DNA of 64,000 bases from Svornostia abyssi (GCA_024666565.1 CP088295.1:3472001-3536000), one strand, 5' to 3'. Shown: positions 8,671 to 17,489, numbered from the stretch's first letter. Numbers and translations are program-made. The notes: generated by a model not told the origin, from the letters alone.

Positions 8671-9426
8671 TCAGCGACCCGCAGCGTTGGCCAGGATCGC
8701 GTGGTGGACGTACTGCGCGATGCCGCCCCACGTCTTCGTGAAGCGCGGGTCGCTGACGTACAACGCGGCGAGGTTGCGGTGCATGTCGTACCCGCACTCG
8801 TAGAACCAGCGGCTGATGTGCTGGCGGTGATCCTCGGCCAGCGCCCGCGCGACCGGACCGTCCGCGGGCTCACCGGCCTCGATCGCCGCCGCGAACGCCT
8901 CGATGTTCGTGTCGGCCTCGGCCTTGATCTGCACCCAGTCATCCTTGGTGTAGGCGGCGGTCCGGCGCTGTGACTCCTTCCACGCGTCCGTGTCGCCCCA
9001 CCGCTGCTCGGCCTCCTGCTGGTGTTCCTCGAGCTTGTCCGTGCCGAAGATCTCGAACTGCTCCTCCGGCGTGAGCTTGATGCCCATCTGGCGTGCCTCC
9101 ATCTCCTGTTCCAGTGCGTGGAGCAAGCCGGCGGTGCGAGCCTGACGTTCGCGCAGCATGCGGTGCTGACGACGCAGGTGGTCGTCGTCCCCGGCCTCCG
9201 GGTCCTCGAGGATCCGTGCGATCTCCTCGAGGCCGAACTCCAGCTCGCGGTAGAACAGGATCCGCCGCAGCCGCTCCAGGTCCGCGTCCGTGTACAGGCG
9301 GTAGCCGCTCTCGCTCCGGCCACTCGCCGGCAGCAGACCGATCTCGTCGTAGTGGTGCAGCGTCCGCGCCGACACGCCCGACATCCGGGCGACCGTTCCC
9401 ACCGTGTACTCGTCCACAGGAGGCAT
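8671..9426 (-). CDS. MerR-family regulator with TipAS ligand domain
   Basis: 251 residues. Residues 5-75 form a MerR winged helix (YTVGTVARMSGVSARTLHHY, then GYRLYTDADLERL), followed by the long dimerisation coil (about 75-115). The C-terminal half is a TipAS-type antibiotic-binding domain with the helical core ending in EDHRQHISRWFYEC and YVSDPRFTKTWGG. TipA-type proteins bind thiopeptides or other drugs and activate their own promoter. An in-frame GTG three codons downstream coincides with the predicted transcription start, so the true start may be GTG at 9417, on a leaderless mRNA. No efflux gene is adjacent, so autoregulation is the only visible target. Confidence 0.9.
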   Translation of the reverse strand: MPPVDEYTVGTVARMSGVSARTLHHYDEIGLLPASGRSESGYRLYTDADLERLRRILFYRELEFGLEEIARILEDPEAGDDDHLRRQHRMLRERQARTAGLLHALEQEMEARQMGIKLTPEEQFEIFGTDKLEEHQQEAEQRWGDTDAWKESQRRTAAYTKDDWVQIKAEADTNIEAFAAAIEAGEPADGPVARALAEDHRQHISRWFYECGYDMHRNLAALYVSDPRFTKTWGGIAQYVHHAILANAAGR

Positions 9427-9455
9427 GGTGCGGCCTCACGCTACGTGAGGGTCAA
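9425..9455 (-). promoter_or_regulatory. MerR-type promoter/operator of the tipA-like gene
   Basis: Reading toward the gene: a -35 TTGACC, a 19-base spacer, then CACCAT as a -10. The spacer begins with a perfect 7-bp inverted repeat, CCTCACG/CGTGAGG with a 3-base centre (9434-9450). An overlong 19-bp spacer containing a dyad is the hallmark of MerR-activated promoters. Seven bases after the -10 comes GTG, in frame with the protein, suggesting a leaderless transcript. Confidence 0.65.
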
Positions 9456-9477
9456 GGCCCCGCGCCCGCGGGGCGAC

Positions 9478-10134
9478 TCAGTCGTCGAACAGGACGTGCT
9501 CGAGCCCGACCACCGGTGACTCCGTCAGGGAGCCGACCGCTCGCACCGCCGCGAGCACCCCGGGCATGAACGACGTGCGGTCGATCGAGTCGTGGCGGAT
9601 CGTCAGCGTCTGCCCGACGTCGCCCAGGATGACCTCCTGGTTGGCGACGATGCCCGGAAGCCGCACCGAGTGGATCGGCGGGTCGCCCTCCATGAGCTCC
9701 GCCGTGCGAGCAGCGGTGCCGGACGGCTTGTCGAGCTTCTTGTCGTGATGCAGCTCGATGATCTCGGCCTTCGCCATGTGCTTCGACGCCTCGGCCGCGA
9801 AGCGCATCATGAGCACCGCCCCGATCGCGAAGTTCGGGCAGAACAGGACGTTGGCCGACGACTCGACGCCGCGGACGGCGTCGACGTCCCAGCCGCTGGT
9901 GCCGACCACGACGTGCACGCCGGCAGCCAGACACGCCTGCACGTTGGCAAGCGCCGTGTGCGGCTGGGTGAACTCGACCACGACGTCGGCGTCGCCGAGC
10001 ACGTCGGCAAGCTCCACGCCGAGCGACGGGTCCGCCCGTCCGACGAGCTCCATGTCGGGCGCGCCCTCGACGGCCTCGCACACGGTCTGTCCCATCCGGC
10101 CCGCTGCGCCGGCCACGGCCACGCGGATCATCAC
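9478..10134 (-). CDS. dapB: 4-hydroxy-tetrahydrodipicolinate reductase
   Basis: 218 residues. The N-terminal Rossmann motif VAGAAGRMGQ binds NAD(P)H. The catalytic region contains EIIELHHDKKLDKPSGTA, with the conserved HH and K-P-S-G-T-A substrate motif. It is slightly shorter than the E. coli enzyme (273) but normal for this branch, which has a reduced C-terminal domain. It reduces the DapA product toward diaminopimelate and lysine. It overlaps the stop of the upstream M16 protease gene by four bases, placing it in the pnp-M16-dapB transcription unit. Confidence 0.95.
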   Translation of the reverse strand: MMIRVAVAGAAGRMGQTVCEAVEGAPDMELVGRADPSLGVELADVLGDADVVVEFTQPHTALANVQACLAAGVHVVVGTSGWDVDAVRGVESSANVLFCPNFAIGAVLMMRFAAEASKHMAKAEIIELHHDKKLDKPSGTAARTAELMEGDPPIHSVRLPGIVANQEVILGDVGQTLTIRHDSIDRTSFMPGVLAAVRAVGSLTESPVVGLEHVLFDD

Positions 10135-11429
10135 GCGGCCTCCGCCGCCAGCCGCGGCGAGACGTGCTCGATGCCCCGCCGGAAGACGTCCTCGTCGGGA
10201 CCGATGCCGGCGGCGCTCAGCTGCGCAGGGTCGAAGAGCTCCGCGGCGAGCGCCTGCACGTCCTCCATCGTGACGGCCTCGACCTTCGCGACCGCTTCAT
10301 CGATGGTCAGCAGCGGGAGCCCCGCCAGCACCGACGCGCCCAGCCGGTTCATCCGGGCGGCGGTCGACTCGAGCGCGAGGACCATCCGGCCCTTCACGTT
10401 CTCCTTCGATCGCTCCAGCTCCGACGTGGACGCCGGGTCCTCGACGAACCGCCGCAGCTCATCGCCGACGACCCGCAGCGCGGCGTCGACGTTGTCCGGG
10501 CGCGTGCCCACATACAGGCCGATCTGGCCGGTGTTCGAGAACAGGCTCGAGAACGAGTACACGCTGTACGCCAGGCCCCGGCGCTCGCGGACCTCCTGGA
10601 ACAGCCGCGACGACGAGGTGCCGCCGAGGATGTTGTCGAGCACGCGCAGCGCGTGGCGGCGCTCGTCGTGGCGCGCGATCGCGCGGCCTCCGAGACAGAG
10701 GTGATACTGCTCGGTGTCCTTCGCCATGAACGTGCTGCGCGGCGCCCCCGGCTCAGGCGGGCCGAACGCCTCGTTCGCACGCGGGCGCTCCGGGATCTCC
10801 AGGCCCTCGGCCAGGAACACAAGCGTGTCATGGTCGATGGACCCTGCCGCCGAGATCACGATCTCCCCCGGGGTGTAGTGCGCGTCGTGGAACGTGCGCA
10901 GCCCGTCGGCGGACACCGACGCGATGACCTCCTCGCGGCCGATCGTCGCGCGGCCCAGCGGATGGTCGCCGAACACCGCCTCGCCGAGCAGGTCGAAGAT
11001 CTTGTCCTGCGGATCGTCCTCGTACATCGCGATCTCCTCGCAGACGATCTCGCGCTCGTTGGCGAGGTCCTCCTCGAGCAGCCGCGGGGTGAAGACCATC
11101 TCCTGCATCACGTCGAACGCCCGCGTGAGGTGGACGTCGATGACGCGGGAGTAGACCGACGTCGACTCCTTGCCCGTGCCGGCGTTCAGCTCGGCGCCCA
11201 TGGCGTCGAACATCTGGTCGATCTCGAGCGACTCGTAGCGGCGGGTGCCGCGGAACAGCATGTGCTCGAGCAGATGCGACAGACCGGCCTCCGAGACCTG
11301 CTCGGAGGCCGACCCGACACCCACCCAGAACCCGAGCGCCACGGATCGCACCGAGTCCATGGACTCGGTGACGACCCGGACGCCCGAGGGCAGGGTGGTG
11401 ACGCTAGGAGCGCTCAGGGTCCCGCCCAC
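10131..11429 (-). CDS. M16-family zinc protease (PqqL/processing-peptidase type)
   Basis: About 432 residues. The inverted zinc motif HLLEHMLF (HxxEH) sits near residue 50, with the downstream glutamate ligand in NEREIVCEEIAMYEDDP. The C-terminal half has the R/Y pair region ERRGLAYSVYSF typical of M16 peptidases. The start is uncertain: a long frame extends upstream as an Ala-rich shadow of pnp, so I chose the GTG that overlaps pnp by 26 bases and precedes TTLPSGVRVVTE. The pnp-M16-dapB order is widely conserved in actinobacteria and firmicutes; the substrate is unknown. Confidence 0.88.
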   Translation of the reverse strand: MGGTLSAPSVTTLPSGVRVVTESMDSVRSVALGFWVGVGSASEQVSEAGLSHLLEHMLFRGTRRYESLEIDQMFDAMGAELNAGTGKESTSVYSRVIDVHLTRAFDVMQEMVFTPRLLEEDLANEREIVCEEIAMYEDDPQDKIFDLLGEAVFGDHPLGRATIGREEVIASVSADGLRTFHDAHYTPGEIVISAAGSIDHDTLVFLAEGLEIPERPRANEAFGPPEPGAPRSTFMAKDTEQYHLCLGGRAIARHDERRHALRVLDNILGGTSSSRLFQEVRERRGLAYSVYSFSSLFSNTGQIGLYVGTRPDNVDAALRVVGDELRRFVEDPASTSELERSKENVKGRMVLALESTAARMNRLGASVLAGLPLLTIDEAVAKVEAVTMEDVQALAAELFDPAQLSAAGIGPDEDVFRRGIEHVSPRLAAEAA

Positions 11430-13683
11430 CGCGGTGGCGCGGACGGCCCGAGCCGCGGCTCTCGCGGTCGCCGCCGCCGCCGCGGCCACCCCGGTCGCCG
11501 CCGCGATCGCGGTCACGCCCGCCGCCGCCGCCGTTGCCGCCGCTCGCGGCAGCCGCGGTGATCTCCTCGGGGGTCTTGCCCGCGACCGACGGGTCCGTCG
11601 CCAGGCGCAGCCCGATGCGGCCGCGCTCGCGGTCGACCTCGAACACGCGGACGTGGATCTCGTCGCCCTTGTTGAGCACCTCTTCGACGGTGCCGACGCG
11701 GTTGCCCGGCGACACGTTGGAGATGTGCAGCAGGCCGTCGGTGCCCTTGGTGAGCTCGACGAAGGCGCCGAACGTGGTCGTCTTGACGACCTTCGCGTTC
11801 GGGAAGTCGTCGCCGACCTCGACCTCCTTCATCATCGTCGTGATGCGCTCGGCCAGGGCGTCGCCCAGCTCGCCGTTGCTCGAGTAGACGAGCACGTTGC
11901 CCTCGTCGTTGACGTCGATCTGCGACTCGAACTCCTCCTGCAGGCCGCGGATCGTCTCGCCGCCCTTGCCGATCAGCATGCCGATCTGCGACGGGTCGAT
12001 CTTCAGCTGGATGATGCGCGGCGCGTGCGGCTTGAGCTCGGTGCGCGGCGCGTCGATGACCTTGGCCATCTCACCCAGGATGTGCGTGCGGGCCTCGAGG
12101 GCCTGCGTCAGCGCATCGCGGAGGATGTCGAACGTGACACCCGTGATCTTGATGTCCATCTGCAGGGCGGTGATGCCCTCCGACGTGCCGGCGACCTTGA
12201 AGTCCATGTCGCCGAGGTGATCCTCGACGCCGGCGATGTCGGTGAGCACGACGTAGTCGTCGCCCTCCTTGATGAGGCCCATCGCGATGCCCGCGACCGG
12301 CCGCTTCAGCGGCACGCCCGCGTCCATCAGCGACAGCGACGAGCCACAGACCGACGCCATCGACGACGACCCGTTGGACTCGAAGATGTCCGACACGACG
12401 CGAATCGTGTACGGGAACTCCTCGATGGACGGCACCACCGGGACCAGCGCGCGCTCGGCGAGCGCGCCGTGGCCGATGTCACGGCGCTTGGGACCGCCGA
12501 GACGGCCCGCCTCCCCGACCGAGAAGGGCGGGAAGTTGTAGTGGTGCCAGTAGTACTTGTTGGTCTGCAGGCCGAGCGTGTCGAGCCGCATCTCTTCCTT
12601 CAGCGTGCCGAGCGCGGCGGCCGAGAGGGCCTGCGTCTGGCCGCGGGTGAAGAGCGCGGAGCCGTGCGTCCGCGGAGCGACGCCGACCTCGATCTCGATC
12701 TCGCGGATCTCCTGCGTGCCGCGACCGTCGGGCCGCAGCTTCTTGATGGCGATCCGCTCGCGGATGATCTGCTTCTCGAGCTTGTTGAAGATCGCCTGGA
12801 CCTCGTCGCGCTTGGCGCTGTCGTCAGCGTCCGGCGCGAACTTCGCGAGGATCTCCTCCTCGACGGCGGCCGTGGCATCCTGGCGCTCGAGCTTGTCCTG
12901 CACGGACGTGGCGGCGTCGATCTTGTCGAAGTACTCGCTGCTGATCGACTGCAGGAGCGCCTCGTCGATCGAGGGGGCCTCGACCTCAAGCTTCGGCTTG
13001 CCGAGCTTCTCGCGCAGCTCCATCTGGGCGGCGCAGAGCTTCTTGATGACGTCGTGCGCGATGTCGAGCGCGTCGAGGATCTCGGCCTCGCTCACCTCGT
13101 TGGCGCCGGCCTCGACCATGAGGATGGCCTCGGAGGTGCCCGCCACGATGAGGTCGAGGTCGCTGGCGCCCTCGAGGTCCTCTTCCTTGGGGTTGACGAC
13201 GAAGTTGCCCTCAACCTTGCCGATGCGCACCGCGCCGACGGCCTGCTGGACGGGGATGTCGCTGAGCTGGATCGCCGCGGACGCGCCGTTCATCGCGAGG
13301 ATGTCGTACGGGTGCACGTGGTCGATCGACAGCGGGATGGCGACCAGCTGCGTCTCGTAGCGCCAGCTCTTGGGGAAGAGCGGGCGGATCGGACGGTCGA
13401 TCATGCGGGCGGTCAGGGTGCCCTTCTCGCCGGCACGGCCCTCACGCTTGAAGAAGCTGCCGGGGATCTTGCCCGCGGCGTACATGCGCTCCTCGACGTC
13501 GACCGTCAGCGGAAGAAACGGGACGTCGCGGATGCCGCCACGGGTGGCGGTGCACAGGACCATGGTGTCGCCCTGTGAAACGACGACGGCGCCGCCCGCC
13601 TGCTTGGCGATGCGACCGGTCTCGAACGAGATCGTCTCTCCGGCGATCTCGACGGAAACCGTCGTCGGGTTGTTGAGACTCAT
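11404..13683 (-). CDS. pnp: Polyribonucleotide nucleotidyltransferase
   Basis: 759 residues: two RNase PH-like domains (about 5-225 and 320-540) joined by a helical domain, then a KH domain (IGKGGETIRGLQEEF, near residue 570) and an S1 domain (about 625-695). The C-terminus is an unusually long Gly/Arg/Asp-rich tail (GGGGGRDRDRGGDRG-type), probably a flexible RNA-binding arm. PNPase degrades RNA 3'-to-5' using phosphate. In many bacteria pnp directly follows rpsO; here rpsO is about 2.6 kb away with six genes between. Starts with ATG after an AGAGGA ribosome site. Confidence 0.96.
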   Translation of the reverse strand: MSLNNPTTVSVEIAGETISFETGRIAKQAGGAVVVSQGDTMVLCTATRGGIRDVPFLPLTVDVEERMYAAGKIPGSFFKREGRAGEKGTLTARMIDRPIRPLFPKSWRYETQLVAIPLSIDHVHPYDILAMNGASAAIQLSDIPVQQAVGAVRIGKVEGNFVVNPKEEDLEGASDLDLIVAGTSEAILMVEAGANEVSEAEILDALDIAHDVIKKLCAAQMELREKLGKPKLEVEAPSIDEALLQSISSEYFDKIDAATSVQDKLERQDATAAVEEEILAKFAPDADDSAKRDEVQAIFNKLEKQIIRERIAIKKLRPDGRGTQEIREIEIEVGVAPRTHGSALFTRGQTQALSAAALGTLKEEMRLDTLGLQTNKYYWHHYNFPPFSVGEAGRLGGPKRRDIGHGALAERALVPVVPSIEEFPYTIRVVSDIFESNGSSSMASVCGSSLSLMDAGVPLKRPVAGIAMGLIKEGDDYVVLTDIAGVEDHLGDMDFKVAGTSEGITALQMDIKITGVTFDILRDALTQALEARTHILGEMAKVIDAPRTELKPHAPRIIQLKIDPSQIGMLIGKGGETIRGLQEEFESQIDVNDEGNVLVYSSNGELGDALAERITTMMKEVEVGDDFPNAKVVKTTTFGAFVELTKGTDGLLHISNVSPGNRVGTVEEVLNKGDEIHVRVFEVDRERGRIGLRLATDPSVAGKTPEEITAAAASGGNGGGGGRDRDRGGDRGGRGGGGDRESRGSGRPRHRGGRDPERS

Positions 13684-13770
13684 ATGCGGTTGTTCCTCTC
13701 TACGGGCGGGCCCTTCGGTCGGCCGGCCCTCTTCTTTGCTTCATCTCTCTGATTCCGAACGGCGACGAGT

Positions 13771-14271
13771 CTAGTGGAGGCGGGCGAGCCACTCGGCAGT
13801 CGGCACGCCGCCGTGCAGGACGCCCTCGACGATGAGCGTCGGCGTCTGCGCGACGCCCGCCCGCAGGCCGTCCTGGACGTCCCGCGCGACCCGCTGCGCC
13901 GCGGTGTCCGACCGGCGCGCAGCGTCGAATCGGTCGACGTCGAGGCCCAGCTCCCCCGCCTTCGCCCAGAGGTGCGGATCGTCGATGCGACCCTGATCGG
14001 CGTAGACGGCGTCAACGAACGGCCAGAACGCATCCTGCGCCGCGGCCGCCTCGGAGGCCAGCGCGAGCGGAAGCGCGCGCGGGTGGCGGGTCCGCAGCGC
14101 GAAGTGGCGCAGGCAGGCGCGCACGCCCGCCGCGCGCAGGCGTTCATGCGCGACCGCGCAGTGCGGGCACGCCAGATCGGCGTAGACGACGACGAGCGGC
14201 CCGTCCTTCGGGCCGCGCACGTGATCGTCATCTCGCAGCGAGGGGGCCGCTGCGCTCGTGAGATCGCTCAT
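13771..14271 (-). CDS. DsbA/thioredoxin-fold protein
   Basis: 166 residues from the ATG giving MSDLTSAAAP; an in-frame ATG three codons upstream is possible. The active site is CPHC in VVYADLACPHCAVAH (about residue 36), followed by a helical insertion (about 65-130) and the cis-Pro loop in AQTPTLIVEG, matching the DsbA/FrnE-like DSBA family. No signal peptide is visible, so it is likely a cytosolic oxidoreductase or isomerase. It lies upstream of pnp on the same strand with an 87-base gap that contains a GGGCC/GGCCC inverted repeat. Confidence 0.85.
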   Translation of the reverse strand: MSDLTSAAAPSLRDDDHVRGPKDGPLVVVYADLACPHCAVAHERLRAAGVRACLRHFALRTRHPRALPLALASEAAAAQDAFWPFVDAVYADQGRIDDPHLWAKAGELGLDVDRFDAARRSDTAAQRVARDVQDGLRAGVAQTPTLIVEGVLHGGVPTAEWLARLH

Positions 14272-14303
14272 CCCGCGCACCAGGCTAGGCCGTACCCCGG
14301 CTG

Positions 14304-14774
14304 ATGCGCATCCACGTCCTGCACCGCGAGCAACTCCTCCCCGGCGCGCCGGAGGAGGTCTTCCCGTTCTTCGCCGACGCCCACAATCTCGAGGCGATCA
14401 CCCCGCCGCTCCTGCGGTTCTCGATCGTGACGCCCGGTGACATCGAGATGCGGGTCGGCGCCCTGATCCAGTACCGCCTGAAGCTCCACGGCCTGCCGAT
14501 CTCGTGGCTGACGTCGATCCAGCGGTGGGATCCGCCGTACGCGTTCGTCGACCAGCAGATCAAGGGGCCGTACGCGCTCTGGCACCACACCCACACGTTC
14601 GTCGACGACGGCGCCGGCGGGACGCTGATGACCGACACCGTGCGCTACGCGCTGCCGCTGAGCCCGCTCAGTGAGATCGCGATGCCGCTCGTCCGCCGGG
14701 ACCTCGCGACGATCTTCGACTACCGCCGTGACGAGGTCGCCCGGCGGATCGCCGCTCCCGCCGTCCGCACCTGA
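14304..14774 (+). CDS. SRPBCC-family (START-like) protein
   Basis: 156 residues with the standard START/Bet v1 layout: an opening strand (IHVLHREQLLPGAPEEVFPFFADAHN), the EAITPPLLRF helix-turn, a strand series containing WDPPYAFVDQQIKGPYALW, and a long C-terminal helix (PLVRRDLATIFDYRRDEVARR). The W-H-H-T-H-TF pattern is typical of the small subgroup annotated as ligand-binding SRPBCC or CDP-paratose-epimerase-associated proteins. No catalytic site is evident; a hydrophobic ligand is likely. Divergent from the DsbA-like gene. Confidence 0.8.
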   Translation: MRIHVLHREQLLPGAPEEVFPFFADAHNLEAITPPLLRFSIVTPGDIEMRVGALIQYRLKLHGLPISWLTSIQRWDPPYAFVDQQIKGPYALWHHTHTFVDDGAGGTLMTDTVRYALPLSPLSEIAMPLVRRDLATIFDYRRDEVARRIAAPAVRT

Positions 14775-14814
14775 CTCCGCGCCGTCCCGCTGGCGGCGCT
14801 GTCACCCTGGGTCG

Positions 14815-15498
14815 ATGGCGACCCCGCCCGCCCCCATGCGCGACCGCGTGATCGCCGGCCTGCGTGCCGGCATCCCATTCGGCGTCGCGTCCTTCGTCCT
14901 CGCGATGTCGTTCCCCGTCGTCGCCGAACAAGCCGGATTCGGACCCATCGCCGCCGTCGCCGCGAGCGCGCTCATCTTCGCCGGGTCCGCGCAGTTCACC
15001 GCGGTCGCGGTCCTGATCCAGGGCGGCGGTGCGGGTGCCGCGATCGCCGCGGCGACGCTCATGAACGCCCGGTACCTCCCCATGGGCATCGCCCTCGCGC
15101 CCTCGCTGCGCGGCGGACGCCTGCGGCGCGCGATCGAGGGGCAGGCCGTGGTGGACGCCTCCTGGGCCATGGCGTCGCGCGGAGACGGGACGTTCGACCG
15201 GGGCATCCTGTTCGGCTCGACCCTGGCGCTGTACACCGGCTGGGTCAGCGGGACCGTCGCAGGCGTCGTCGCCGGTGACCTGCTGACCGACCCCGCGGCG
15301 CTGGGCCTCGACGCCATCTACCCGGCGTTCTTCCTCGCGCTCCTGATGAACGAGACGCGCACCGCACGGGGACGCGTCGCGGCTGGGCTCGGCGCGGCCA
15401 TCGCGCTGGCCCTCACGCCCGTCGCCCCTGCGGGCCTCCCCGTGCTGCTGGCGAGCGCCGCCGCCCTGATCGCGCTCTGGCGCCGGTCCGTGCCATGA
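14815..15498 (+). CDS. azlC: AzlC-family branched-chain amino acid permease subunit
   Basis: 227 residues with about six to seven hydrophobic segments. The family signature is visible in GIPFGVASFVLAMSF, the SALIFAGSAQFTAVAVL stretch and TLMNARYLPMGIALAP. AzlC with AzlD forms an exporter for branched-chain amino acids (the E. coli YgaZH system is the same family). The ATG chosen gives the normal short cytosolic N-terminus; the frame is open further back over the SRPBCC gene but is not AzlC-like there. The stop overlaps the azlD start by four bases. Confidence 0.92.
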   Translation: MATPPAPMRDRVIAGLRAGIPFGVASFVLAMSFPVVAEQAGFGPIAAVAASALIFAGSAQFTAVAVLIQGGGAGAAIAAATLMNARYLPMGIALAPSLRGGRLRRAIEGQAVVDASWAMASRGDGTFDRGILFGSTLALYTGWVSGTVAGVVAGDLLTDPAALGLDAIYPAFFLALLMNETRTARGRVAAGLGAAIALALTPVAPAGLPVLLASAAALIALWRRSVP

Positions 15499-15805
15499 GC
15501 ACGCCGGTGCTCGTCATCGTGGCGCTCACTGCCACGACCCTCGCGATCAAGGCGCTCGGCCCGGTCACCGTCGGTGGCCGCGAGCTCCTCCCGCATGGGC
15601 ACGCGACATCGTGCTCCTGCTCGGCCCGGCGCTGCTCGCCGCGCTCGTCGTCACGCAGACGTTCACCGACGGGCAGGAGTTGACCGTCGGGCCCGAGGCG
15701 GGCGGCGTGGCGGCGTCCGGCGTCGTGATGTGGCGGACGGGATCGGTCGTGGCGACCATCGCGACCGCGGCCGTCGTCACGGCCGCGCTGCGCGCGCTGG
15801 GCTGA
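15495..15805 (+). CDS. azlD: AzlD-family exporter subunit, frame broken by one missing base
   Basis: The N-terminal part (VLVIVALTATTLAIKALGP) and the C-terminal part (LLLGPALLAALVVTQTF, then TGSVVATIATAAVVTAALRALG) are in different frames. The switch is near CCC at 15590-15592. Adding one base there gives a continuous 103-residue protein with ELLPAWARDIVLLLG at the join, the normal AzlD length and three-to-four-helix layout. It partners AzlC, whose stop it overlaps. This is one of the few breaks in the window where a base seems missing rather than added. Confidence 0.8.
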
Positions 15806-15808
15806 CGG

Positions 15809-16276
15809 TCAGGCCGCGGCGGCCGCGAGGCCGTCGAACAGCAGGTTCGCGCCGGGCAGCTCGCCCGGGTTGGCGGCGAGATGCGACCACTTCACGACCT
15901 GGTCGGGCCCGATGACCACGATGGCGCGGTTCGTCATGCCGCCCGGCTCGAAGAACGCGCCGAACGCCTTGGACGCCGAGCCCTTCGGCTCAAAGTCCGA
16001 GAGCTGCGGAATGGTGACGCCGAGCTTCTCGCGGAACGCCGTCTGGCTGTACGACGCGTCCGTGGAGACGCCGTAGATAACGGCGCCCTGCTCGGTGATC
16101 TGCCCGAGGACCTCTTCGTAGATCTGCAGCTGGTCGGTGCAGACCGGGCTGAAGGCGAACGGATAGAAGACGAGGATCGTCGTCGTGCCCGCGAGGTCCT
16201 CGCGGGTGAACTCCTCGCCGTCCTCGCGCTTCAAGGAGAACTCGGGGGCGGGCGTGCCGGGCGCGATGATGCTCAT
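15809..16276 (-). CDS. Peroxiredoxin (AhpE-like)
   Basis: 155 residues with the peroxiredoxin core: APEFSLKREDGEEF at the start, then the peroxidatic Cys in FYPFAFSPVCTDQL (about residue 48). A CxQ/resolving-cysteine pattern is absent: apart from the active-site Cys I see no second cysteine, so it is a one-Cys enzyme like actinobacterial AhpE and needs an external thiol. The ATG giving MSIIAPGTPAPEF was chosen; the longer open frame upstream adds no homologous sequence. Convergent with azlD. Confidence 0.9.
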   Translation of the reverse strand: MSIIAPGTPAPEFSLKREDGEEFTREDLAGTTTILVFYPFAFSPVCTDQLQIYEEVLGQITEQGAVIYGVSTDASYSQTAFREKLGVTIPQLSDFEPKGSASKAFGAFFEPGGMTNRAIVVIGPDQVVKWSHLAANPGELPGANLLFDGLAAAAA

Positions 16277-16307
16277 GCGAACGCTACGGACGACCGGACC
16301 CAACCGC

Positions 16308-16577
16308 TTACTTGCGGAGGCCGAGTTCCTTGACGAGCGCACGGTACCCCTCGAGGTCGTCGCGCTGGAGGTAGTTGAGCAGCCGACGGCGCTGGCCGAC
16401 GAGCATGAGCAGACCGCGACGCGAGTGATGGTCCTTCTTGTGTGAACGAAGGTGCTCGGTCAGGTCGTTGATGCGCTCGGTCAGCAGAGCCACCTGGACC
16501 CGGGTGTTCCCGGTGTCCTGCTCGTTCTCGCCGAACTGCTTGATGATGTCGAGCTTGCGCTCCTGAGTCAGGGTCAT
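16308..16577 (-). CDS. rpsO: 30S ribosomal protein S15
   Basis: 89 residues, exact family length. Contains the S15 signature from [20 protein letters not shown] to RRLLNYLQ and ends in the usual short helix ([12 protein letters not shown]). It binds 16S rRNA at the central-domain three-way junction early in 30S assembly. It lies 24 bases downstream of ribF at the end of the rimP-infB-truB-ribF run. A peroxiredoxin gene and five others separate it from pnp, which it often precedes in bacteria. Confidence 0.98.
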   Translation of the reverse strand: MTLTQERKLDIIKQFGENEQDTGNTRVQVALLTERINDLTEHLRSHKKDHHSRRGLLMLVGQRRRLLNYLQRDDLEGYRALVKELGLRK

Positions 16578-16601
16578 GCGGCGGATGAGAGTAGCAGAGC
16601 G

Positions 16602-17489
16602 TCAGACCTGTTCTGCGAGCAGGCGGCGCGTTTCCTCCACGTCGCGGCCCATCTGCTCGATGAGCGCGTCGACACCATCGAACCGGCGCTCGCCACGAAG
16701 GCGGTGATGGAACGTGAGGGTGAGCGTCGTGTCGTACAGGTCACCGTCGAAATCCAGGAGGTACGCCTCGATCAGCTCCCCGCGGCCCGTCTCGAACATC
16801 GGGCGCACGCCGACGTTCACCGCGGCGAGGTGCCGTCCCGTCGGTGTCTCGGCGACGCATGCGTACACCGCGTGGCCGGGGAGCACGTACTGGTCGTCCG
16901 GCACGACGTTGGCCGTCGGGTAGCCCAGCTCCCGCCCGCGCTTGTCGCCGTGGACGACCACGCCCTGCATGACGAACGGATCGACGAGCAGCGAGTTGGC
17001 GTACTCCAGGGCCCCGCCGAGCAGCAGCCCGCGGATGTGACTCGAGGAGACGATCTCGCCATCGGCCTCGAGCAGCTGCACCACGCGGGTCTCGAAGCGG
17101 TCATCGGCCCCGAGCATGGCCGGGTCGCCCTGCGCGCGGTGGCCGAACCGGAAGTTCTCGCCCACGGACACGTGGGTGGCCCCCAGGGATCGCACCAGGA
17201 CGTCGTCGATGAACGACTGCGCCGAGCGTCCGGCGAAGTCCGCGTCGAACGGGATCACCACCATCTCCTGCGCGCCCAGCGACCCGACCAGCTCGGCCTT
17301 GCGGTCGATGGTCGTGATGAGCTTCGGCACGGCCGCGGGATGCACCACCGTCGTGGGATGCGGGTCAAAGGTCAGGACGGTGTCCGCATCGCGGATGACC
17401 TCGCGATGGCCGAGGTGGACGCCGTCGAAGGTGCCGACCGCGACACGGCGCGGACGGGGCTCGACATCAGGGAGGCGGGTGACCTTCAT
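16602..17489 (-). CDS. ribF: Bifunctional riboflavin kinase/FAD synthetase
   Basis: 295 residues. The N-terminal FAD synthetase domain shows GTFDGVHLGHREV (nucleotidyltransferase HxGH-type motif) and VSVGENFRFGH, with SSSHIRG near residue 150. The C-terminal riboflavin kinase domain begins near HGDKRGRELGYPTANV, the flavokinase signature, and ends with RGERRFDGVDALIEQM. It makes FMN and FAD from riboflavin and ATP. It overlaps the truB stop by four bases, consistent with the conserved truB-ribF-rpsO order. No FMN riboswitch is present upstream. Confidence 0.96.
   Translation of the reverse strand: MKVTRLPDVEPRPRRVAVGTFDGVHLGHREVIRDADTVLTFDPHPTTVVHPAAVPKLITTIDRKAELVGSLGAQEMVVIPFDADFAGRSAQSFIDDVLVRSLGATHVSVGENFRFGHRAQGDPAMLGADDRFETRVVQLLEADGEIVSSSHIRGLLLGGALEYANSLLVDPFVMQGVVVHGDKRGRELGYPTANVVPDDQYVLPGHAVYACVAETPTGRHLAAVNVGVRPMFETGRGELIEAYLLDFDGDLYDTTLTLTFHHRLRGERRFDGVDALIEQMGRDVEETRRLLAEQV

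Noticed and set aside
11245..13578. 777-residue forward frame opposite pnp
   Set aside because: Same artefact; the opposite strand holds complete PNPase with KH and S1 domains.
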